From Paucisalibacillus algeriensis (GTDB lineage Bacteria > Bacillota > Bacilli > Bacillales > Amphibacillaceae), in NCBI RefSeq assembly GCF_000577245.1, contig NZ_CBYO010000004.1:1-64000 (forward strand): a DNA stretch of 64,000 nucleotides, given 5' to 3'. Under the pieces are notes generated by a model. It searched no databases. It was not told the origin of the DNA and saw only the letters and a program-made list of their open reading frames with translations. How positions within the stretch are numbered: position 1 is the first letter of the stretch; each line of letters begins with the position of its first letter. The position numbers and the translations under genes are program-made. This document shows, in pieces, positions 1 through 7,408 of the stretch.

Positions 1-39
1 AACTGCAGATAATTTTTCTTCAAATGTATATTTAGCCAT
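1..39 (-). CDS. IS3-family transposase OrfA, N-terminal 13 codons only (partial)
   Basis: The frame begins ATG at 39 and reads MAKYTFEEKLSAV up to the window edge. That matches the usual opening of the helix-turn-helix OrfA protein of IS150-type elements, which binds the element ends and is fused to the OrfB integrase by frameshifting. A GGAGGTG ribosome site lies about 10 bases upstream, inside the hairpin formed with the element end. Only the first residues are visible, so the call rests on these residues together with the adjacent IS-like terminus. Confidence 0.55.
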   Translation of the reverse strand, partial: MAKYTFEEKLSAV

Positions 40-95
40 AAAAAAACTGCACCTCCAATTGTTGTTTGTGTGTCCAACAATTGGGGTGCAGTTCA
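1..95 (-). mobile_element. Left end of an IS3-family (IS150-like) insertion sequence, cut by the window edge
   Basis: Read on the minus strand, the element starts at position 95 with TGAACTGCACCCCAATTG followed by TTGGACA. This resembles the terminal repeats of IS150-group elements of the IS3 family, as I remember them. Thirty bases further in is a GGAGGT ribosome site and the start of an OrfA-like reading frame. The terminal sequence and the ribosome site form a near-perfect inverted repeat (about 45-64 against 74-92). The rest of the element lies outside the window, so target duplication and completeness cannot be judged. Confidence 0.62.
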
Positions 96-233
96 TTTCT
101 AATCAAGCGTTTTTGTGTGTTAATTCAATTGCAAATATTAGTAGTAAAAGCACTACGAAACCATATGCTATTTGTTTTGTGATTTTAAGTTTTCTCCACG
201 GTAAGTGAACTACTTATTCTAAAGCCAACCTTT

Positions 234-1388
234 TTATTTTTCCTCTGGTGGATATTCCCCATATTTTTCACCGTAAAATCGGTTATAGCGTTCCTTGAAT
301 TTATTGTATACGTAAGTTACAAGTACTCTTATAATAGCATAGCCTGGTATTCCGAGAATTACGCCAAGAAGCCCGAATAGATTACCCGCGATGAGTAAGA
401 CAATAATGATTGTTAATGGGTGAATCTTCATTGTTCTTCCCATGATATTAGGCGATATCAAGTTACCCTCTAGGAATTGAACAATGACCCATACGATGGC
501 AAGTTTTAACAGCATGAATGGAGAATTTACAATCGCGATAATAACTGCAGGGATTATAGATAGTGTAGGACCTAGATAAGGAACAACACTTAGAATACCT
601 GCCAGAATAGCTAATGTAATTGCATAATCCAAACCTATGATTAAATAACCAATGTACAAGAGGATACCGATACACGATGCGACAATGATTTGTCCCTGAA
701 TATAAGATCCAACCTGAGCATCCATATTGTTTATAATTTGATTCACGTCACCACGGTATTTCGGTGGTAATAATTTTAAGAAATAAGCCTTAAAACGATC
801 CCCGTCCTTTAATAAAAAGAATAGGATAATCGGAAATGTAACAAGTGCCACAACAAAATTAGTAACGGTGCTTGCAAAGTTTCGTACTCCTGCAAATGCA
901 TCGACAATATATGAGCCTATAATACCAGGAATATTACTGAAATTTGATACTACCCAGTCATAGGCCTGATCATAGTAGGGAGCTAGGAATGAATTCTGTA
1001 CCCATTCATTTAAACCGAGCCATAGCTGTTGTACATATTCTGGAAATGTAGAAATCAAATCGGTAATTTGTTTTTCGATTGCTGGTGCTATTAATAGAAT
1101 TAACCCAGTTAATAAACCAGTAATACCAATGATGATTATAATAATTCCCCAAATACGCTTGATTTTTATCTTTTCTAGTAAATCAACAATAGGATTTAAC
1201 AGATAAAATGCAATAAATGCTAGAATAATTGGGGGTGTAATGGTTGATAGGATAACAAACACCGGGTTAAAAACAAATGATACTTGATCATAAATAAATA
1301 TCATTAGTCCGATTAAAATCAACACGGATAGAACGAAGACGATATTTTTTCCCCCGAGGAATTTAATAAAGCGATTATCAGAATTCAT
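234..1388 (-). CDS. AI-2E family transporter (YueF/PerM-like membrane protein)
   Basis: A 384-residue polytopic membrane protein. It has two N-terminal membrane helices (about residues 15-65), a third near 80-105, a soluble stretch of about 100 residues, then a cluster of four or five helices. The conserved VPYLGPTLS segment sits near residue 270 and the MGRTMKIHPL segment near 315, both typical of the AI-2E/PerM family (Pfam AI-2E_transport). Members export small molecules or ions; the substrate here cannot be told. The ATG at 1388 is chosen because AAGGAG lies 8 bases upstream; a longer frame from 1442 has no comparable site. It is transcribed alone, and I see no clear terminator downstream. 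Confidence 0.85.
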   Translation of the reverse strand: MNSDNRFIKFLGGKNIVFVLSVLILIGLMIFIYDQVSFVFNPVFVILSTITPPIILAFIAFYLLNPIVDLLEKIKIKRIWGIIIIIIGITGLLTGLILLIAPAIEKQITDLISTFPEYVQQLWLGLNEWVQNSFLAPYYDQAYDWVVSNFSNIPGIIGSYIVDAFAGVRNFASTVTNFVVALVTFPIILFFLLKDGDRFKAYFLKLLPPKYRGDVNQIINNMDAQVGSYIQGQIIVASCIGILLYIGYLIIGLDYAITLAILAGILSVVPYLGPTLSIIPAVIIAIVNSPFMLLKLAIVWVIVQFLEGNLISPNIMGRTMKIHPLTIIIVLLIAGNLFGLLGVILGIPGYAIIRVLVTYVYNKFKERYNRFYGEKYGEYPPEEK

Positions 1389-1578
1389 GTAGTGGGTCTC
1401 CTTTTTATTTTTATTATAGAGGAAGGAGGTGAAATATTCCATTTCTAGATGATGATACCTCTTGGGCTTTAGTGAAAAGGTCTAATGGATTAATAATAAA
1501 TTAAGTATAAAGTCCTGTTGCTGATTAGATTGACCCAAGTCTATTATGAAAAGGTAATCATAAAATAAGGGACGTGTC

Positions 1579-2634
1579 ATGAAAATGAATGGAAAAAGGT
1601 TATTAATCGTAATATTGACTGCATTTATTTTTGCTCTAGCTGCTTGTGGTGATACCAAAGATGAAGAAAAGACTGCTAAAGAAAGTGAAAAGACAGAAGA
1701 AGCATTAGGAGATAACACGGAGCAAGAAAACCAAACGGAGGGTGAAGTAGTTGAGGAAGAGGAGGAATCAGAAGATGTTTCCTTTGAAGTGGATGACTCT
1801 ACTGCACCTGAAGATCAAGGTGACTTAGCTGTTTGGTTTGAGGGAGATTTTAAGGTTGAAGGCAATAAAATTTTACTTTCAGGTAAAACGAATTTGCTGC
1901 CAGAATCACAACTAGCTTTAAATACGGATTCCGTAGATGGCATAATTATTGGTGGAAATGGATTTGGTAAAGTTGAAGGCACTGGGGATTTTGAACTGGA
2001 AGCAGGAGTTCCAGATGACTTCAAAGGCGTATTACATATTGAACTTTCATTCGAATCGGGTAACCAAGCGGAAGAAATTACAGAGCATTATTCTGAAGGT
2101 ATAACAGGCAATTTTGCAAGGGTTTACTATGATTCATATGAGGACGAAGTATTAAGTAAAGCGACCTTCCATAAAACAATCGTATTTGATGGAGAAGAGC
2201 AAACCTTTGCCATCGAAGCACCAGAATGGAATATTCCTGACGACTTAGGAGATGCGAATGTCTGGATTAATCCGAGCGTAGAAAAATTTGAAGATTATGT
2301 AGTGATAAACATCGAAAGTAATTTGGTAGAAGAAACATTTATTCGTGCAACTGGTAGTATTCCAAACTATATTACGACAGGATTTAATGGTACAGCTTAT
2401 ACCAACCCTGATGGGTCTGCAACTATTTATATTAAGGATCCAGAAAAGGATGATAGAATAAAAGATTTAGAGAAGTACGATATCAAATTAGAGGTGGACC
2501 CTGCTGATGGTAACAATGGTAAGCAGGTAAAAGAAGCATATGGGGAAATGGGTGACAAGCTATTAGGTGATCTTGTTGTGGAACAAGGGGAAGGAAAAGC
2601 AATTAATCAAAAGATTACTATTACCGCGGAATAG
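1579..2634 (+). CDS. Putative secreted lipoprotein of unknown function
   Basis: A 351-residue protein with a lipoprotein signal peptide. A basic start and hydrophobic core lead to a lipobox LAAC, with the acylated Cys at about residue 23. A low-complexity Glu/Lys/Thr linker follows to about residue 75. The mature part looks like two related beta-rich modules: residues about 85-175 with DLAVWFEGDFKVEGNKILLSG, and about 215-305 with DANVWINPSVEKFEDYVVIN. Each contains a W-[IF]-x-[GP] segment and an FNG/GFG turn, suggesting an internal duplication. I do not recognise a named family. ATG at 1579 precedes a second in-frame ATG at 1585. The gene is followed by a hairpin at 2736. Confidence 0.8.
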   Translation: MKMNGKRLLIVILTAFIFALAACGDTKDEEKTAKESEKTEEALGDNTEQENQTEGEVVEEEEESEDVSFEVDDSTAPEDQGDLAVWFEGDFKVEGNKILLSGKTNLLPESQLALNTDSVDGIIIGGNGFGKVEGTGDFELEAGVPDDFKGVLHIELSFESGNQAEEITEHYSEGITGNFARVYYDSYEDEVLSKATFHKTIVFDGEEQTFAIEAPEWNIPDDLGDANVWINPSVEKFEDYVVINIESNLVEETFIRATGSIPNYITTGFNGTAYTNPDGSATIYIKDPEKDDRIKDLEKYDIKLEVDPADGNNGKQVKEAYGEMGDKLLGDLVVEQGEGKAINQKITITAE

Positions 2635-2735
2635 TAATAGTTCTGGATGACTTAATTTAAGCAATATCCTCAAAAGTTTGTTATACTTTACCTATGTTAA
2701 GAGTAAAATAACATTAGATGATATACATGATAGAT

Positions 2736-2777
2736 AAAGGGATTCTAAGGAAGGATAGCTTTCAAGGAATCCCTTTC
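2736..2777 (+). terminator. Hairpin between lipoprotein and YisP-like gene, possible terminator
   Basis: AAAGGGATTC (2736-2745) pairs with GAATCCCTTT (2767-2776), with a second short pairing inside. The T run is short, so this could be a weak terminator of the lipoprotein gene or a leader structure of the next gene. Confidence 0.5.
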
Positions 2778-2828
2778 TACAAAGCAAATTTATCTCTGTG
2801 TATGTGTTTTTAAGGAGGATATACCAGC

Positions 2829-3647
2829 TTGAATGATGTAGTGAAATTAGAAAAAGAAGCTATGAAGATGCTGAAAGAGACGAGCAGGACTTTTTATATA
2901 CCGATAAAGCTTTTAAAACCAACATTACGTAAAACAGTTGGAGCTGCCTACCTATGTATGCGTGCGATTGACGAAATAGAGGATCATGAAGAACTAGAGC
3001 CGGAAACAAAACAGCAGCTATTACGTTCTACTAGTGAACTATTAAAGAATAATTTTAGTGTGGAAGCCTACGAGCAATTGATTAAACCATATGAGGAGAA
3101 ATTACCAGAAGTAACGAAGCGACTTGGTGATTGGATTGCCTTCTGCCCAGATGACATCGCTCCCAAAGTGAAAGAGTCAACAAGTGTAATGGCTAACGGA
3201 ATGGCTGATTGGGTGGAAAAGAACTGGCAGATTCGTACAGAAGAAGATTTAGATGATTATACGTATTATGTTGCTGGTCTCGTTGGTGTAATGCTTTCCG
3301 ACATTTGGCGTTGGTACGATAATACGGATACTGTTCCCGAGTTAGCTATTGGATACGGACGAGGCTTACAGGCTGTTAATGTGTTGCGCAATCAAGATGA
3401 GGATGCGGAACGTGGAGTTAAGTTTTTCCCGGATAATTGGAGTAGAGAAGACATGTTTGCCTATGCAGAAGCTAACTTAGCTAAAGCGGATGAATATATG
3501 AAATCCATTAAAACCAAAAATATAACCCTATTCTGTAAAATTCCACTTGCACTAGCACATCGGACATTAAATGCCTTGAAAAGCGGTAAAGAAAAAATGT
3601 CTCGAGAAGAAGTGGAATCAACAGTTAATGATATTTTAAATAGTTAA
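2829..3647 (+). CDS. Squalene/phytoene synthase family protein (YisP-like)
   Basis: A 272-residue all-alpha prenyl enzyme. The first Asp-rich motif is visible as AIDEIEDHEE (about residues 46-55). The second, normally NxxRDxxxDxxRG, reads NVLRNQDEDAERG (about 187-199), so the usual first Asp is Asn. This size, the N-terminal EAMKMLKETSRTFYIPI and the altered second motif fit YisP of Bacillus subtilis. YisP is reported to release farnesol from farnesyl diphosphate rather than make squalene or dehydrosqualene, and it affects membrane microdomains and biofilm. The start is TTG at 2829, about 10 bases after AAGGAGG. No crtN-type desaturase lies next to it, which argues against a carotenoid operon. 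Confidence 0.85.
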   Translation: MNDVVKLEKEAMKMLKETSRTFYIPIKLLKPTLRKTVGAAYLCMRAIDEIEDHEELEPETKQQLLRSTSELLKNNFSVEAYEQLIKPYEEKLPEVTKRLGDWIAFCPDDIAPKVKESTSVMANGMADWVEKNWQIRTEEDLDDYTYYVAGLVGVMLSDIWRWYDNTDTVPELAIGYGRGLQAVNVLRNQDEDAERGVKFFPDNWSREDMFAYAEANLAKADEYMKSIKTKNITLFCKIPLALAHRTLNALKSGKEKMSREEVESTVNDILNS

Positions 3648-3654
3648 GGAAATT

Positions 3655-3680
3655 AACACGGTGATTAACCGTGTTTTTTT
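3655..3680 (+). terminator. Intrinsic terminator after the YisP-like gene
   Basis: AACACGGT (3655-3662) pairs with ACCGTGTT (3668-3675) around a five-base loop, followed by a run of T. Confidence 0.85.
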
Positions 3681-3825
3681 CTTGCAAATTTGATCTTATA
3701 ACTATTTTTTACCTCATTTCAACCACGATTTCAACTTCAAATGATGTATGTCGTCCTCTTATTCTTCATTTATCCCAATGAAGGTTTCCTCAGTAAGCAG
3801 TGCTCCTCAGAAAATTCATGAGATA

Positions 3826-3848
3826 AAAAGAGACCGCTTGGGCCTCTT
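3826..3848 (-). terminator. Terminator of the small minus-strand membrane gene
   Basis: On the minus strand AGAGGCC pairs with GGTCTCT with one mismatch and is followed by TTTTT. It lies about 30 bases beyond the stop codon at 3880. Confidence 0.6.
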
Positions 3849-3879
3849 CATTCTAATCTTATAATGGATAATAACTCTA

Positions 3880-4074
3880 TTATGAATGCTTATGAAAGAG
3901 TGCTTTTATGGCAAGGTGTATAATTGCAATTGCAAAAACAATAATGACAATTCCACCAACAAGTACTAGAATGGTTTTAATTTGTGGTGTCACAAGTGCT
4001 GAGGTTGGTACTCTTGATAAAGCAAATCCAGCTAAAATAGCTGCCAGATATAAGCCTACTATTTTATCCCACAC
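3880..4074 (-). CDS. Small two-helix membrane protein, unknown function
   Basis: A 64-residue protein with two predicted membrane helices, KIVGLYLAAILAGFALS and a very hydrophobic TILVLVGGIVIIVFAIAIIHLA, ending in a basic FHKHS tail. I do not recognise the family. The start is taken as GTG at 4074 because AAGGAGGG lies 7 bases upstream; the ATG at 4092 falls ahead of that site. It lies about 90 bases downstream of the Gly/Pro-rich gene on the same strand and may share its transcript. Confidence 0.65.
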   Translation of the reverse strand: MWDKIVGLYLAAILAGFALSRVPTSALVTPQIKTILVLVGGIVIIVFAIAIIHLAIKALFHKHS

Positions 4075-4161
4075 AAAAATCCCTCCTTCCACTGTATTCT
4101 ATGCAGAAGGAGGTAGACTTGTTCGTAACAATTATATTAAACTAGTCGATTAAACACACGT

Positions 4162-4623
4162 CTAATAGCATTGGAAAGAAGCGATTCTGTTTAAGTCAAT
4201 TCCAAAGTAGACCCAACGATTACGACGCCACCTAAAGCCAGCAACAGAGTTTCGTCCAACAAAGGTTGGAAAGAACCAGAAAGAGTTACCGTTCTCTAGC
4301 CAAATGAAGGTGAAGCGAAATAGGCATCCTCTGATTGCTCCTGGATCAACTGCAAATGCCTGAAATTGCGATTGCTGCGGTGTAAAGCTTGGTGGTGGTG
4401 TATTTGGTGCACCTTGCTGACCTCCACCGGGCTGTCCGGGAAAACCCCCTCCAGGAAAACCAGGTGATTGACCAGGAAATCCAGGGAAACCACCTGGAAA
4501 CTGACCTCCTCCTGGGAAGAATCCACCTGTCTGTCCACCTCCAGGGAATTGCCCTTGATTTCCAAATCCAGGTAAATTAAATTGTCTCTCATCATCATTA
4601 TATGGTGGTTCAAATTGATTCAA
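4162..4623 (-). CDS. Gly/Pro/Phe-rich protein with conserved aromatic C-terminal domain
   Basis: A 153-residue protein in two parts. Residues about 13-75 are a Gly-Gln-Phe-Pro repeat region with units like GGGQFPGG and GFPGFPGQ. Residues about 90-153 are a compact domain rich in Arg, Trp, Phe and Tyr: GAIRGCLFRFTFIWLENG, then FVGRNSVAGFRW, ending YFGIDLNRIASFQCY. Similar proteins with a collagen-like or GP-rich lead and this C-terminal domain occur in many Bacillaceae and are often mislabelled 'transporter'; a surface or spore location is plausible but unproven. Two Cys (in GCLF and FQCY) sit at the ends of the domain. The start is TTG at 4623, 8 bases from TAAGGAGG. Confidence 0.75.
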   Translation of the reverse strand: MNQFEPPYNDDERQFNLPGFGNQGQFPGGGQTGGFFPGGGQFPGGFPGFPGQSPGFPGGGFPGQPGGGQQGAPNTPPPSFTPQQSQFQAFAVDPGAIRGCLFRFTFIWLENGNSFWFFPTFVGRNSVAGFRWRRNRWVYFGIDLNRIASFQCY

Positions 4624-4729
4624 TTCGTATTCCTCCTTAAAATGTATTCCATTTACTATATGGGGAAATTAACTAGGAGGGGAGTCTATTTGGTAAGAAT
4701 GGGCTAGTCAATAGATTATTTTTTATAAA

Positions 4730-4745
4730 TGAGTGATTACTCACT
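4730..4745. promoter_or_regulatory. TetR-type operator, copy 1
   Basis: TGAGTGATTACTCACT is an imperfect palindrome with GAGT/ACTC-type arms. It ends at the -35 box of the downstream promoter. Its core is the exact reverse complement of copy 2 at 4778-4793. Confidence 0.75.
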
Positions 4746-4773
4746 TTACAAAAATGACAACGCAATGTATATT
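4745..4773 (+). promoter_or_regulatory. SigA-type promoter of the ABC-TetR operon
   Basis: TTTACA (4745-4750), a 17-base spacer and TATATT (4768-4773). The two operator palindromes flank it, one touching the -35 box and one covering the expected transcription start. Confidence 0.75.
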
Positions 4774-4777
4774 AAGT

Positions 4778-4793
4778 GTGAGTAATCACTCAC
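4778..4793. promoter_or_regulatory. TetR-type operator, copy 2
   Basis: GTGAGTAATCACTCAC, five bases after the -10 box, so a bound repressor would block initiation. It is the inverse of copy 1 at 4730-4745. Confidence 0.75.
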
Positions 4794-4815
4794 TATTGAG
4801 GGGGTTGTTCTATAA

Positions 4816-5547
4816 ATGAACAATATTTGTGTATCGGTAAAAAATGTAACGAAGCAATTCGGGAAGCATGTTGTTTTAAAAGATATCAATCTAGATATTT
4901 TGGAAGGGGAGATTTTTGGGTTGCTTGGTCCATCGGGAGCTGGAAAAACCACATTGGTAAAAGAACTTTCAGGATTAGATACTCCTACTTCAGGTGAAAA
5001 TACTGTTTTAGGTCAAAAGATGCCGATGTTAAACGTAATTAACCGAATTGGTTATATGGCACAATCAGATGCGCTTTATGAGGATTTATCTGCAAAAGAA
5101 AATCTTCAATTCTTCTCTAGCTTATATGGATTAAAAGGAATAAAACAGCAAGAAAGAATTCGCGAAGTTATGAAACTAGTTGATTTAACTGATCATATTA
5201 ATAAATTGGTTTTCAACTACTCTGGTGGGATGAAACGGAGGTTATCATTAGCAATTGCACTTCTTCATGAACCAGAATTATTAATACTAGATGAACCAAC
5301 TGTTGGAATTGACCCGGTATTACGTAAAAAGATTTGGGATGCATTTTATCAATTAAATGAAAAAGGTACAACAATCATTGTAACAACTCATGTAATGGAT
5401 GAGGCAGAAAAATGTGATCGCCTTGGCCTGATGCGTGAGGGCTCTTTAATTGCAATAGGCACTCCGACTGAATTAAAGCAAGATACGCATTCATCTTCCA
5501 TTGAAGAGGCATTTCTGGTGTACGGAGGTGAAGTAAATGAGGATTAA
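4816..5547 (+). CDS. ABC transporter ATP-binding protein (ABC-2 export type)
   Basis: A 243-residue ATPase that powers the permease encoded next. Walker A is GPSGAGKTT (38-46), the signature is YSGGMKRRLSLA (about 138-149), Walker B is LLILDEPTVGID (about 157-168), and the switch His lies in VTTHVMDEAE. The family is DrrA/CcmA-like, as used for drug, antibiotic or lipid export. RBS GAGGGGG lies about 11 bases before ATG 4816. The reading frame overlaps the permease by 11 bases, and a TetR gene follows, so this is a self-regulated efflux cassette. The substrate is unknown. Confidence 0.92.
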   Translation: MNNICVSVKNVTKQFGKHVVLKDINLDILEGEIFGLLGPSGAGKTTLVKELSGLDTPTSGENTVLGQKMPMLNVINRIGYMAQSDALYEDLSAKENLQFFSSLYGLKGIKQQERIREVMKLVDLTDHINKLVFNYSGGMKRRLSLAIALLHEPELLILDEPTVGIDPVLRKKIWDAFYQLNEKGTTIIVTTHVMDEAEKCDRLGLMREGSLIAIGTPTELKQDTHSSSIEEAFLVYGGEVNED

Positions 5548-6562
5548 AGCGTTAACGGTACGAATCTTAAGGCAAATTGTTCGGGATAAGAGGACTTTGG
5601 GAATGTTAATTTTTGCACCAATTTTAGTGTTGACCATGCTCCATCTTGTTTTTAATGGAGATAATTATGTTCCGAAAGTAGGGCTTGTTGAAATTCCTGA
5701 TGCTATAGAGAAAAGCACGGATTTGGGTGATGCGGAAATCACGAACTATGACAATGGAACTGACGCAGAAAAGGATTTAATTGCACAGGAAATAGATGGA
5801 TATTTGACTTTTTCAGACGGAAAGCCAGTTATCTATTTGGAAGGCAGTGACCCAACTAAAAATGGGGAAACATTAAGATGGATGCAATCTACTTTTGTTA
5901 ATATACAGAAATCTCCTCTAGAGGAGCTAGAGGTAAACTATTTACATGGTTCAAGTGAGATGGGACAGTTTGACTATTTTGGACCAGTGTTATTAGGGTT
6001 CTTTGTGTTCTTCTTTGTATTTATTATTGCAGGTGTCTCCTTTATTCGGGAACGAACTACTGGAACATTAGAACGTTTACTATCCACACCAATGCGTAAA
6101 TGGGAGATAGTTTCTGGGTATGTAATTGGGTTTGGAATTGTCACCATGATTCAGTCCACCATTATTGCTGCGTATACTATTTATGTTCTTGATATGATGA
6201 TGGAAGGCTCATTTTTTTATTTGCTTTTAATTATCCTATCCCTATCATTTACTGCATTGACATTAGGGATATTAATTTCATCGTTTGCAAATAACGAGCT
6301 ACAGATGATTCAATTTATCCCGGTTATCGTCGTTCCGCAAGTATTCTTTTCGGGATTGTTTAATTTGGAAACCATTTCTAATTGGCTAAGTTGGATTGGA
6401 CCGATTACCCCACTTTATTATGCAGCAGAAGCACTGCGAGATGTGATGGTTAGAGGTTTTGGGTGGAATGAAATATATTTGGAAATATTCGTGTTGCTTG
6501 GTTTTTCAATTTTATTTATGATTCTAAATATCATTGCCCTCAGGAAATATAGAAAAATATAA
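5537..6562 (+). CDS. ABC-2 type permease
   Basis: A 341-residue membrane subunit. One helix lies near the N-terminus (about residues 20-40), then an extracytoplasmic domain of about 120 residues, then five or six helices from about residue 145 to the end (LLGFFVFFFVFIIAGVSF onward). The segment RERTTGTLERLLSTPM is characteristic of ABC-2 permeases. It overlaps the ATPase gene by 11 bases, implying translational coupling. The related Bacillus subtilis systems include YfiLMN (linearmycin resistance); the actual substrate cannot be told. Confidence 0.9.
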   Translation: MRIKALTVRILRQIVRDKRTLGMLIFAPILVLTMLHLVFNGDNYVPKVGLVEIPDAIEKSTDLGDAEITNYDNGTDAEKDLIAQEIDGYLTFSDGKPVIYLEGSDPTKNGETLRWMQSTFVNIQKSPLEELEVNYLHGSSEMGQFDYFGPVLLGFFVFFFVFIIAGVSFIRERTTGTLERLLSTPMRKWEIVSGYVIGFGIVTMIQSTIIAAYTIYVLDMMMEGSFFYLLLIILSLSFTALTLGILISSFANNELQMIQFIPVIVVPQVFFSGLFNLETISNWLSWIGPITPLYYAAEALRDVMVRGFGWNEIYLEIFVLLGFSILFMILNIIALRKYRKI

Positions 6563-6649
6563 TGTTCCTTCCAATTGCATCTAATATCAGACTTACCGTA
6601 TGATAACGATATAGCTTATCCATCTGATGGAGATAAGAGGAGATAGACA

Positions 6650-7267
6650 TTGTTTACTAATGATCAAAACCTAACGGAAAAACAAAAGGGAATATTAGCT
6701 GCAGCAACGGATTTGTTTGCCGAAAAAGGATATGCCGCAACATCTACTAGTGAGATAGCTAAGAAGGCAGGTGTAGCCGAGGGAACAATATTCCGTCATT
6801 ATAAATCGAAAAAGGATCTGTTACTAACCATTGTTTCGCCAACGTTGATTAAAGTTATCGGGCCATCGGTGAAGAAGGATATAAACAAGGTGTTGGATAA
6901 GGAGTTTAGTACTTTTCAAGACTTTATTCGAGCGATGGTTTCGAATCGGATTAAGTTTGTTAAGAACAATATTCCGTTGATTCGGGTTGTTATTCAGGAA
7001 TTGCCGTTTCATGAAGAGTTAAAGAAACAAGTAATTGAACATATTGGTAAAGAGGTCTTTGAAAGGTTGAGAGAAATTGTCCGACATTTCCAAGCCAGAG
7101 GACAGATTATTGACATGCATCCAGATACCATTATTCGTGTGGTAGCTTCATCTATATTTTCTTATATCATCACAAGTTATGTGATTTTACCAGAGGTTGA
7201 ATGGAATGAAGAAGTAGAGATTGAGCGGATAATTGAAGTATTATCAAATGGAATAGCCAAAAGATAG
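6650..7267 (+). CDS. TetR/AcrR family transcriptional regulator
   Basis: A 205-residue repressor. The helix-turn-helix is at residues about 11-55: GILAAATDLFAEKGY, TSEIAKKAGVAEGTIFRHYKSK. The variable helical ligand domain follows. The start is TTG at 6650, 7 bases after GAGGAG. It is the third gene of the ABC cassette and probably binds the two palindromes at 4730 and 4778. An upstream hairpin (CTTATC/GATAAG, 6615-6637) lies just ahead of its ribosome site. Confidence 0.9.
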   Translation: MFTNDQNLTEKQKGILAAATDLFAEKGYAATSTSEIAKKAGVAEGTIFRHYKSKKDLLLTIVSPTLIKVIGPSVKKDINKVLDKEFSTFQDFIRAMVSNRIKFVKNNIPLIRVVIQELPFHEELKKQVIEHIGKEVFERLREIVRHFQARGQIIDMHPDTIIRVVASSIFSYIITSYVILPEVEWNEEVEIERIIEVLSNGIAKR

Positions 7268-7293
7268 GTAGGAGTTAAGTCCCTACCTTTTTT
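7266..7293 (+). terminator. Intrinsic terminator of the ABC-TetR operon
   Basis: AGGTAGG (7266-7272) pairs with CCTACCT (7282-7288) and a T run follows. The stem starts inside the tetR-like stop region. Confidence 0.85.
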
Positions 7294-7408
7294 CATGCAA
7301 ACTATTTTTTTAAAAACGATACTAGCAAATAGTTGTAATATTAGATAAGATAAAAAACATATATAAAGTAGTTACAAGTTAACGAGACTATAGGGGATTG
7401 TGATTCAG

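Noticed and set aside
103-200. Minus-strand hydrophobic frame (ITKQIAYGFVVLLLLIFAIEL) between the IS end and the AI-2E gene
   Set aside because: It has a plausible membrane helix but no ATG, GTG or TTG start with a ribosome site; at most a decayed gene end.
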